Shown here: positions 25,016 through 32,059 of the stretch, in pieces
How positions within the stretch are numbered: position 1 is the first letter of the stretch
How the letters are laid out: each line of letters begins with the position of its first letter
The notes under the pieces: model-generated
Seen by the model: the letters and a program-made list of their open reading frames with translations, nothing else
What the model was told of the DNA's origin: nothing
The model's database searches: none
From: Rhodobacter sp.
Lineage (GTDB): Bacteria; Pseudomonadota; Alphaproteobacteria; Rhodobacterales; Rhodobacteraceae
Assembly: GCA_022340385.1 (NCBI GenBank)
Contig: JAJDOB010000120.1
Location: 1-33,394 of the forward strand
Length of the DNA: 33,394 nucleotides
Direction of reading: 5' to 3'
Position numbers and translations under genes: made by a program

Positions 25016-26094
25016 GCCTTGGCCTTGCGGGCGCTTTCCGGCCCGTGCGGGTGGTCAGTGTGCGGATAGGCGGCGTGGTGATGGTGATCGTGGCCGTGCG
25101 CATGGGCATGGTCGTGGTCGTGGTGATGGTGGTGATCCATGTCCAGGCGGCACTCGCCGGTGCAGAAATCCCCGCACAGCGAACAATCCGCCACGTTCGA
25201 GCCCGGCGCGGATGCGCCCTGCCCCTCGACATGGTGATGGTGGCTTTCCTGGACCGCGCCGACTTCGGCCTCGAATCCCAGCACCTGCGTGCGGTATTTG
25301 CACATCGCGCAGTTGGGCGGCGGCACCTCGCCCACCTGTTCGGTGATGCGTTCGGCAAAGGTTTCCAGCACCTGCGGATGGTCGTTCAGATAGCCCGCCT
25401 TGACGAATTCGATATCCGGGTGGCGCGCGGCGGCCTGATCGGTGAAGCCGTAGATACGGTCGATCAGGATGCCGGTGAACAGGAAATAGGGAAATACGAG
25501 CACGCGCCGGTAGCCCAGCCTGGCCACATGTTCCAGGCATGGCCCGACCAGCGGGAAGGTGACGCCGGAATAACCGACCTCGCACCAGCCGAAGCCCATC
25601 CCTTCCCACAGCATCCGCGCGATCTTGCTGACATTGGCGTTGGCATCCGGATCGCTTGCCCCGCGCCCGATCACCACCAGGCAGGTCTCGTGCATCGGCA
25701 CGGGGCCGCGTTCGGCGTTGGCGCGATCCACCGCGTCCTGCACCCGCGCCCCGGCGGCGGCGATCATCTTGGGGTCGACGCCCAGTTCGCGGCCATAGCT
25801 GACCGTAATGCCGTGCCGGGCCGCGTAGGTGTTCAGCACCGTGGGAATATCATTCTTTGCGTGCATCGCGGCGAACAGCATGCCCGGAACAGCCAGGATA
25901 CGCTCGCATCCCGCCGCGCGCAGCCGGTCCAGACCGTCGCGAATCACCGGGTTGGCGAATTCCAGATAGCCATAATCGGTCAGCCAGTCCTCGGGCAGCA
26001 GGGCGGGCAGTTTCCGCGCCAGTACCGCGAATTCATCGACAGCCGCCTGGCTGCGGGATCCGTGGCCGCAGATCATCACGCCGGTTCTGGTCAT
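25012..26094 (-). CDS. cbiX: sirohydrochlorin cobaltochelatase CbiX with Cys- and His-rich tail
   Basis: CbiX inserts cobalt into sirohydrochlorin, the first committed step of early-cobalt B12 synthesis. The 360-residue product has two CbiX/ferrochelatase-like halves. The first has VMICGHGSRSQAAVDEF (His11) and GMLFAAMHAKNDIP (His78), the expected metal-binding histidines; the second has VIGRGASDPDANANVSKI and FPYFLFTGILIDRIY. The C-terminus adds Cys262/Cys265 (NCAMC) and Cys304, 307, 311 and 315, then 17 histidines among residues 321–350. Long CbiX forms with a CxxC iron–sulfur site and a His-rich region are known; the four extra Cys are noteworthy. It is the first gene of the minus-strand B12 operon, overlapping cobH as ATGA. 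Confidence 0.93.
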   Translation of the reverse strand: MTRTGVMICGHGSRSQAAVDEFAVLARKLPALLPEDWLTDYGYLEFANPVIRDGLDRLRAAGCERILAVPGMLFAAMHAKNDIPTVLNTYAARHGITVSYGRELGVDPKMIAAAGARVQDAVDRANAERGPVPMHETCLVVIGRGASDPDANANVSKIARMLWEGMGFGWCEVGYSGVTFPLVGPCLEHVARLGYRRVLVFPYFLFTGILIDRIYGFTDQAAARHPDIEFVKAGYLNDHPQVLETFAERITEQVGEVPPPNCAMCKYRTQVLGFEAEVGAVQESHHHHVEGQGASAPGSNVADCSLCGDFCTGECRLDMDHHHHHDHDHAHAHGHDHHHHAAYPHTDHPHGPESARKAKA

Positions 26095-26417
26095 CGCGCC
26101 TGGCCCTTTCGCACGTCTTACACAAGGAAAGGCAATGGCGCCGGTCCGGCCCCTGACGATGCGACCCCTGGCCCCCTGAATGGGTCGGCTTCGGGTCACG
26201 CTCCTTTCCGGCCCCGGGACACGGGGCTTCGTCGCCGCCCGGTATAGGCAGGCGCACCCGGGGCCGCAATCGGAATAGCGGCGTGGCCCCGACGGTATGC
26301 GACGCATTCCCCCGGGCGCAGAACTGTGCGCTGATGCAGAGACGCCTGCGCGCAGGCGAGCTTTGCGCATCTGCGCGCATGGACTATCTCGGTCCCAACC
26401 GAATGAAGGAGGCCGCA
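26095..26417. other. 323-bp divergent region between cbiX and the glutathionyl-hydroquinone reductase gene
   Basis: This stretch should hold the promoter of the B12 operon and of the plus-strand gene. CGCCTGCGCGCAGGCG at 26343–26358 is a perfect 16-bp palindrome. I looked on both strands for the conserved cobalamin riboswitch core (GCCACTG, the AGxCAGGAGACCTGCC box) and did not find it. No open frame here is convincing. Confidence 0.5.
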
Positions 26418-27392
26418 ATGGGCCAGTTGATCGACGGAGTCTGGAAAGACACCCAGCTTGTCTCGTCCAGCAGGTCGGGCGCATTTCAGCGCCAGAACGC
26501 CACGTTCCGAAACTGGATCACGGCTGATGGACGCGCCGGCCCAAGTGGCGAGGGCGGATTCCCGGCAGAGGCCGGGCGCTACCACCTTTATGTTTCCTTT
26601 GCCTGCCCCTGGGCGCATCGCACGCTGATCTTCCGGCAACTCAAGGGGCTTGAGAACCTGATCGACGTCTCAGTCGTGCACCCCGACATGCTGGGCGATG
26701 GCTGGACATTCGCGCAGGATTTCGACGGCGCGACCGGCGACACGCTGTATGGTCTGCCCTTCCTGCGCGACATCTACGTCAAGGCCGATCCGGGTGTGAC
26801 CGCCCGGGTGTCGGTGCCGGTTCTGTGGGACAAGCAGCGGGAAACTATCGTCTCGAACGAAAGCTCCGAGATCATCCGGATGTTCAACAGCGCCTTTGAC
26901 GGGATCACCGGCAACACCAGCGACTATTGGCCCGCCGATCTTCGCGACGAGATCGCGCCGGTGAACGACCGCATCTATGACACGCTGAACAACGGTGTCT
27001 ACAAATCCGGCTTTGCCACCAGCCAGACCGCCTATGACGAGGCGGTCACGGCGCTGTTTGAAACGCTGGACTGGCTGGAGGAACGCCTGTCATCGCGCCG
27101 CTATCTGATGGGCGACCGGCTGACCGAGGCGGACTGGCGGCTGTTTCCGACGCTGGCGCGGTTCGATCAGGTCTATCATCTGCATTTCAAATGCAACCGC
27201 CGCCGGATCATCGACTATCCCAATCTGTGGGCCTATGCGCGCGAGCTGTATCAATGGCCGGGCGTTGCCGGGACGGTGCGTTCCGATCATTTCGTGCGGC
27301 ACTATCACTACAGCCATGAAAGCATCAATCCGCACCGGATCATCCCGATCAATCCGGTGATCGACTGGGATGAACCGCATCGGCGCGGCTGA
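26418..27392 (+). CDS. glutathionyl-hydroquinone reductase (Xi-class glutathione transferase, YqjG/ECM4-like)
   Basis: Enzymes of this class use glutathione to reduce glutathionyl-hydroquinones. The 324-residue product shows the class features: YVSFACPWAHRTLIFRQLKG with the catalytic Cys63, SVPVLWDKQRETIVSNESSEIIRM and, in the helical domain, the long loop with NNGVYKSGFATSQ. The C-terminal segment RIIPINPVIDW is also typical. The ATG at 26418 is preceded by AAGGAGG, a very strong ribosome-binding site. It sits between the two arms of the B12 locus without an evident link to B12. Confidence 0.93.
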   Translation: MGQLIDGVWKDTQLVSSSRSGAFQRQNATFRNWITADGRAGPSGEGGFPAEAGRYHLYVSFACPWAHRTLIFRQLKGLENLIDVSVVHPDMLGDGWTFAQDFDGATGDTLYGLPFLRDIYVKADPGVTARVSVPVLWDKQRETIVSNESSEIIRMFNSAFDGITGNTSDYWPADLRDEIAPVNDRIYDTLNNGVYKSGFATSQTAYDEAVTALFETLDWLEERLSSRRYLMGDRLTEADWRLFPTLARFDQVYHLHFKCNRRRIIDYPNLWAYARELYQWPGVAGTVRSDHFVRHYHYSHESINPHRIIPINPVIDWDEPHRRG

Positions 27393-27442
27393 AGGCGATA
27401 TCAATCAAGCACCGCCCCCATCCCGGCAGTTCCGATCCGCGG

Positions 27443-27805
27443 CTACTGCGCGACGCCGTAATAGTCGATCACTGCCGCCAGATCCTCTGGTGCCGTGGCG
27501 CTGGGAAGAAAGGCGCAGGCATTGGGAATATGGCGAAAGATCGACCCGTCGGAAAAGAACGACGTGTTGGTGACGAAGATCACGCGCGCAAGCGGCTGGC
27601 TGTAGCTGGCGAAATCCGCGACCGCAAAGGCGCTGCCGTGGTCCAGCACCAGATCCAGCACAAGAATATCGACCTTGGTGTCGCGAATCGTGTCGATCGC
27701 GTCCGCTTCGCATGCCACCGACAGCACCTCTGCACCGTGGCGTTCCAGGTATCCGGCCCAAAGCTTTGCAAGCTCGGGATTGCTCTCAACGATCAGCACT
27801 CTCAT
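27443..27805 (-). CDS. stand-alone receiver-domain protein with altered phosphorylation site residues
   Basis: The 120-residue product is a single CheY-like receiver with no output domain. The phospho-acceptor Asp51 (ILVLDLVLDHG) and Thr79 (VIFVTNTSFF) are kept. The usual acidic pair at positions 7–8 is Glu7-Ser8, and the conserved Lys is replaced: the segment reads ACAFLPSA, with Leu100 where Lys–Pro is expected. It may be poorly phosphorylated or switch in another way. I recall similar single-domain proteins in roseobacters. ATG at 27805 has GGAGG upstream. It converges on the reductase gene and diverges from the DUF1636 gene across a palindrome. No histidine kinase is nearby. Confidence 0.85.
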   Translation of the reverse strand: MRVLIVESNPELAKLWAGYLERHGAEVLSVACEADAIDTIRDTKVDILVLDLVLDHGSAFAVADFASYSQPLARVIFVTNTSFFSDGSIFRHIPNACAFLPSATAPEDLAAVIDYYGVAQ

Positions 27806-27887
27806 TTGGCCTCCAGGGATATGGATCCAGGACGGTGAATCCGAAAATATGTCCCTCGTGTGTCAAATTCGTACCAAAGTACTAATA

Positions 27888-27901
27888 GGTCGTTAACGAC
27901 C
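27888..27901. promoter_or_regulatory. 14-bp perfect palindrome in the divergent promoter region
   Basis: GGTCGTTAACGACC is a perfect 14-bp palindrome between the receiver gene and the DUF1636–cobC–cbiB operon. A second CGTTAA occurs at 27912–27917, 21 bp (two helical turns) from the first at 27891–27896. This suits a dimeric DNA-binding regulator; TTAA half-sites also recall CtrA, but the spacing is not the standard one. Confidence 0.45.
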
Positions 27902-27982
27902 CAATGGGATTCGTTAATATGTGCGGAACCTTGCGCATCGTTTCGAATTACGCTTGATGAGCGCGGAAAACCGGAGACCGAA

Positions 27983-28354
27983 ATGACCACCTGGATCACA
28001 ATCTGCGATACGTGCAAGCGCGAGGGTTGGGACTCCACCGGGATGGACAAGACGGATGGCGAGCAGCTGGCGGCGCTGGTCGAGGCGCGGGTCAACGGTT
28101 CCGGCGCGCTGCGCACAAGGCGGGTATCCTGCCTGATGGGATGTACCCATGGCTGCAATGTCGCCATTCAGGCGGCGGACAAGTTGTCGTATACATTGGG
28201 AAATTTCACGCCCGACGCAGAATCCGCGCATGCGATCGTCGACTATGCCACCGCGCACGCAGCCAGCGACAGCGGCCAGGTGCCCTATCGGCAATGGCCG
28301 CAGGGCGTGAAAGGGCATTTCGTCACCCGGCACGCCCCCCTGCCCAAGGAATGA
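27983..28354 (+). CDS. DUF1636 protein, ferredoxin-like
   Basis: The 123-residue product belongs to DUF1636, small proteins often found beside B12 genes. Cysteines at 8, 11, 50, 54 and 58 (ICDTCKR and SCLMGCTHGCNVAI) are arranged like those of thioredoxin-fold [2Fe-2S] ferredoxins, so a redox or metal-handling role in B12 synthesis is likely but not established. The ATG at 27983 has CCGGAGA upstream; the longer frame is unsupported. Its stop overlaps the cobC start (ATGA), so it leads a coupled operon DUF1636–cobC–cbiB. Confidence 0.85.
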   Translation: MTTWITICDTCKREGWDSTGMDKTDGEQLAALVEARVNGSGALRTRRVSCLMGCTHGCNVAIQAADKLSYTLGNFTPDAESAHAIVDYATAHAASDSGQVPYRQWPQGVKGHFVTRHAPLPKE

Positions 28355-29286
28355 GCATTGCCGAACCGCGTGACCACGGCGGCGGGCTGGATGCCGCGAT
28401 TGACCGCTTCGGCGGCACGAGAACCGGCTGGCTGGACTTGTCCACAGGTATTAACCCGCTGCCCTATCCGGTTGCCGACCCGGACAGGGACTGCTGGACC
28501 GCGTTGCCCGACCGGGCGGCCCGAAATGCGCTGGAATCCGCCGCGCGCCGCTTCTGGGACGTACCACAGCGCGCCGCCGTGCTGGCCGCGCCCGGTGCCT
28601 CGTCGCTGATCGCGCGCATCCCCGCGCTGCACCCGGCCGGCGCTGTCCGGATCGACAGCCCGACCTATAATGAGCACGCAGGGGCGTTCCGCGCGCAGGG
28701 CTGGACGCTGGCCGAATCCGCCGCCACCCGGGTTGTCGTGCACCCCAACAACCCCGATGGACGCTGGTGGCAGGTCGAGGGCGACCTCGATCTGCTGATT
28801 GTCGACGAAAGCTTTTGCGACATCACGCCCGAACGCAGCCATATCGGGCTGGCGGCCAGGCCGGGCGTGGTGATCCTGAAAAGCTTTGGCAAATTCTGGG
28901 GCCTTGCGGGGCTGCGGCTTGGGTTTGCGATTGGCGATCCCGCCCTGATCGCGCGTCTGGCAGAGTTACTGGGCCCCTGGCCGGTGTCGGGACCGGCGCT
29001 GGAGATCGGAACCCGGGCGCTGCGTGATCGAAACTGGGCGGACACAACCCGCACCCGCCTACGCGCCGATGCCGGTCGGCTGGACGCGCTGATGACCGCC
29101 GCAGGTGCAGCGATGGTCGGCGGCACCCCGTTGTTCCGGCTGTATCACGTCGAGAATGCCGCCGCCTGGCAAACCCGGCTGGCCCGGCATCACATCTGGA
29201 CCCGCGTGTTTCCCTATGCGTCAGACTGGCTGCGTCTTGGGCTGCCGCATCCGGACCGCTGGGCACAGCTGGAGAATGCGTTGTGA
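28351..29286 (+). CDS. cobC: threonine-phosphate decarboxylase-like aminotransferase-fold enzyme (CobC)
   Basis: CobC supplies (R)-1-amino-2-propanol phosphate for the B12 nucleotide loop by decarboxylating threonine phosphate. The 311-residue product is a PLP enzyme related to histidinol-phosphate aminotransferase: [12 protein letters not shown] at 29–40 (the CobC/CobD N-terminal hallmark), [10 protein letters not shown] at 131–140, LIVDESFCD and the PLP-binding Lys181 in [14 protein letters not shown]. It is coupled to both neighbours: it starts within the DUF1636 stop codon and ends within the cbiB start codon. Confidence 0.94.
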   Translation: MSIAEPRDHGGGLDAAIDRFGGTRTGWLDLSTGINPLPYPVADPDRDCWTALPDRAARNALESAARRFWDVPQRAAVLAAPGASSLIARIPALHPAGAVRIDSPTYNEHAGAFRAQGWTLAESAATRVVVHPNNPDGRWWQVEGDLDLLIVDESFCDITPERSHIGLAARPGVVILKSFGKFWGLAGLRLGFAIGDPALIARLAELLGPWPVSGPALEIGTRALRDRNWADTTRTRLRADAGRLDALMTAAGAAMVGGTPLFRLYHVENAAAWQTRLARHHIWTRVFPYASDWLRLGLPHPDRWAQLENAL

Positions 29287-30194
29287 GCGCGCCAATCCTT
29301 GCGGTGGCGATGATTCTCGACGCGCTGGCCGGAGAGCCGCGCTGGCTGTGGGCGCGCCTTTACCATCCCGCCGTTCTGATCGGGCGGGCGGTGGAATGGC
29401 TGGATCAGCGGTTCAATCGCGGGGAACATCGCAAGGCAAAGGGCATCGCCAGCTTTGCCGCGCTGTGCCTCGCGGCCCTTGCGCTTGGCTATGTCATTTC
29501 CGTGCTGCCCGGCGGCGCGATATTGCAAACGCTGGTGGCGGCGATCCTGCTGGCACAGAAAAGCCTGGCCGATCATGTCGGCGCTGTCGCCGGCGCGCTG
29601 CGGCTGTCGCGCAACGATGGCCGCCAGACGGTCGCCCGGATCGTCGGGCGCGATACAGGCGGCATGGATCCGCCCGCAATTGCCCGCGCCGCCATCGAAA
29701 GCGCCGCCGAGAATCTGTCGGACGGCGTGATTGCACCTGCGGTCTGGTTCCTGGTTGGCGGGCTGCCGGGGCTGTTGCTTTACAAGGTGACCAACACGGC
29801 GGACAGCATGATCGGCTACCGCACCGAAAGGCACGCCGATTTCGGCTGGGCGGCGGCGCGGTTCGACGATCTGCTGAACTGGCTGCCCGCCCGGCTGACC
29901 GCATTGCTGATCGCGCTGACCCACGGCGGGCTTGCCGACTGGTCCGGTATCCGCCGGGATGCCGCGCTGCACCGCTCGCCCAACGCCGGCTGGCCCGAGG
30001 CGGCAATGTCGCGCGCATTGTCGGTCGCGCTGGCAGGCCCGCGCAGCTATGGCGGCCGGATGCAGGACTTTGCCTTCGTGAACCCGGCCGGGCGCCGGAA
30101 TGCAGGCCCTGACGACATCGACGCCGCGGTCGCGGTGCTTTGGCGGGTCTGGGGGGTACTGCTTGCAGTCGTTGTCCTGATCGCGGTTTTCTGA
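29283..30194 (+). CDS. cbiB: adenosylcobinamide-phosphate synthase (CbiB/CobD)
   Basis: This membrane enzyme joins adenosylcobyric acid to aminopropanol phosphate (or aminopropanol), giving adenosylcobinamide (phosphate). The 303-residue product shows [26 protein letters not shown] at the N-terminus, followed by several hydrophobic spans, the motif [19 protein letters not shown] and [18 protein letters not shown], all standard. The GTG start (29283) overlaps the cobC stop (GTGA). Naming differs between species (cbiB or cobD). It ends the plus-strand B12 operon. Confidence 0.96.
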   Translation: MSAPILAVAMILDALAGEPRWLWARLYHPAVLIGRAVEWLDQRFNRGEHRKAKGIASFAALCLAALALGYVISVLPGGAILQTLVAAILLAQKSLADHVGAVAGALRLSRNDGRQTVARIVGRDTGGMDPPAIARAAIESAAENLSDGVIAPAVWFLVGGLPGLLLYKVTNTADSMIGYRTERHADFGWAAARFDDLLNWLPARLTALLIALTHGGLADWSGIRRDAALHRSPNAGWPEAAMSRALSVALAGPRSYGGRMQDFAFVNPAGRRNAGPDDIDAAVAVLWRVWGVLLAVVVLIAVF

Positions 30195-30280
30195 ACGCGC
30201 CGCTGCCGCCCAAAGAAATAGGATTCAAAGGCGCCGGGAAATGCAGTAGCCTGCCGCGAAACGAAAGCATGAGGAACCCG

Positions 30281-31477
30281 ATGCGTTTGGTTATTTCCGC
30301 AGTCCTGGCGCTGTTGTCCGCCACATTGTTCGCCACCGACGCCCGCGCCGAGGGCAAGCTGTATGTTGCATGCGGCGGCAGTTTTTCCGGTTTTGTCGGC
30401 AAGATGAAGGCCGAGGCGATCCGGCAGGGTATCCCGGCAAGCGTTGCCGACACCTTCTTTGCCGCCGCCAGTCAAAGCCAGCGGGTGATCGACGCAGACC
30501 GGCGGCAGGGCATCTTCAAGTCCGATTTCATCGAGTTCTCGCGCAAGCTGATCAGCCAGAACCGCATTGATCGCGGGCGCAGCAGTTCCAGGAAGTACAA
30601 CAGCGTCTTTTCCGCCATCGAGTCACAATTGGGCGTGCCGCGCGGCATCCTGCTGTCGTTCTGGGCGTTCGAGACGGATTTCGGCGCGTTTCAGGGCGAT
30701 TTCAACACGCTTGATGCGCTGATGACGCTTAGCCATGACTGTCGCCGCCCGCATCTGTTTCAGCCGCAGGTGTTCGCCGCCGCAAAGCTTTACGCGCGGG
30801 GCGATTTCTCGACCCAAACCGAAGGCGCCTGGGCCGGCGAGATCGGCATGGTGCAGATGCTGCCGATGGACATTCTGGAACGCGGAGTCGATGGCGATGG
30901 CGACGGCAAGGTCGACCTGCAGACCTCTGTCGCCGACGCATTGTTTTCAGGGGCCAACATGCTGCGCAGTTTCGGCTGGCAACCCGGGCAGCCGTGGTTG
31001 CAGGAAATCACTCTGCCTGCCACCCTGCCCTGGGAAGATACCGGCATGGACAGCGCCAGGCCGGTCGCCGAATGGGCCAGTCTTGGGGTCCGGGCCAGAT
31101 CGGGCGGGTTCGAGGGGCCGAACCTGCCGGGTTCGATCCTGATCCCGATGGGGCGCAAGGGCCCGGCTTTCATGGCCTATCCGAATTATCACGCGCTGTT
31201 CGAATGGAACCAAAGCTTCGTCTACGTCGCCACGGCAGCCTATTTCGCCTCCCGGTTGCAGGGCGCTGCCGTCTACAATGCCGGCAACCCGGATCAGCCG
31301 CTGTCGGATACGGAAATGAAGGCGTTGCAGGCCAAGCTGGCAAATCGCGGCCATGATGTCGGCAAGATCGACGGCATTCTGGGCGCCGGCACACGCGCCG
31401 CGGTGCAGGCCGAACAGAAACGCCTTGGGCTTCCGGCGGATGCCTGGCCGACGCGCGAGTTGCTGGACAGGCTCTGA
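30281..31477 (+). CDS. lytic murein transglycosylase with C-terminal peptidoglycan-binding domain
   Basis: The enzyme cleaves the glycan strand of peptidoglycan to 1,6-anhydro ends. The 398-residue product has a signal peptide (cleavage after DARA, residue 23), a catalytic MltB-like SLT_2 domain with Glu131 in LLSFWAFETDFGAFQGDFN and WAGEIGMVQMLPMDI, and a C-terminal PG_binding_1 domain (about 340–398, ALQAKLANRGHDVGKIDGILG). Cysteine in the mature N-terminus (VACGG, residue 31) is too far in to be a lipoprotein box. An ATG at 30269 adds four residues; the ATG at 30281 has AGGA at a good distance. It follows cbiB on the same strand by 86 bp. Confidence 0.92.
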   Translation: MRLVISAVLALLSATLFATDARAEGKLYVACGGSFSGFVGKMKAEAIRQGIPASVADTFFAAASQSQRVIDADRRQGIFKSDFIEFSRKLISQNRIDRGRSSSRKYNSVFSAIESQLGVPRGILLSFWAFETDFGAFQGDFNTLDALMTLSHDCRRPHLFQPQVFAAAKLYARGDFSTQTEGAWAGEIGMVQMLPMDILERGVDGDGDGKVDLQTSVADALFSGANMLRSFGWQPGQPWLQEITLPATLPWEDTGMDSARPVAEWASLGVRARSGGFEGPNLPGSILIPMGRKGPAFMAYPNYHALFEWNQSFVYVATAAYFASRLQGAAVYNAGNPDQPLSDTEMKALQAKLANRGHDVGKIDGILGAGTRAAVQAEQKRLGLPADAWPTRELLDRL

Positions 31478-31575
31478 TCGCATGTCGCCGGCCCTGAACC
31501 CGCGCGATGTTCGGTCTGCCGGCTGGGGCCGGGACGCGCCGGGCGGTGAAAGAGCGCGTTGCAGGCAAGCGCCAC

Positions 31576-31941
31576 CTAGTCGATCGCAGAAATGGTCCTG
31601 ACCGGATAGCGTTCGCCGTTAAAGATCACCATGACCAGGCGCCCGCTCGACTGCACGACGAAATCGCAGCGTTCAAACCCGTTGTCGAACGCCACGCAAA
31701 CCTCGCTGCCGTCCTTCACCTGATACCTGCCGGGAACCCGCTCTCCATCCGCCGAATAGCGGTAGTCATAGCGGCCATCCGCCTGATACGTGGCCAGCCC
31801 GTTGGAATAGAATTCCAGCACCTTGCCTGACAGGGCTTCGGTCAGCTCGGCCTTGCTCAGCCTGACATCGCTGTCGCGCAACCCTTGCTGGGCCGACGCG
31901 GCCGTGGCGGCGAAAAGGCAGATCAGGGTCAGGACGCGCAT
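31576..31941 (-). CDS. small exported protein of unknown function
   Basis: The 121-residue product has a signal peptide (MRVLTLICLFAATAASA, cleavage near residue 17) and a β-rich mature domain with two cysteines (EVCVAF and FERCDFVV) that could pair. The sequence VLEFYSNGLATYQADGRYDYRYSADGERVPGRY resembles small periplasmic proteins of alphaproteobacteria that I cannot name. GGAG stands six bases before the ATG. It lies 118 bp downstream of smc on the same strand and converges on the transglycosylase gene. Confidence 0.75.
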   Translation of the reverse strand: MRVLTLICLFAATAASAQQGLRDSDVRLSKAELTEALSGKVLEFYSNGLATYQADGRYDYRYSADGERVPGRYQVKDGSEVCVAFDNGFERCDFVVQSSGRLVMVIFNGERYPVRTISAID

Positions 31942-32059
31942 GGGATCTCCGGCTTGGGTCGTGCAACCCTAGGCGATTGCACGCCCGCAGTCAGTCACAG
32001 TTTCGAGATCGCGGCCCGAAAACCATAAGCCGCGCAATGCGCAAGTCTGGTCGGTGGGA

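Noticed and set aside
26095-26417. A cobalamin riboswitch upstream of cbiX
   Set aside because: A stretch with CCCGGGGCCGCAATC recalls part of the core, but the GCCACTG and final box elements are absent on both strands.
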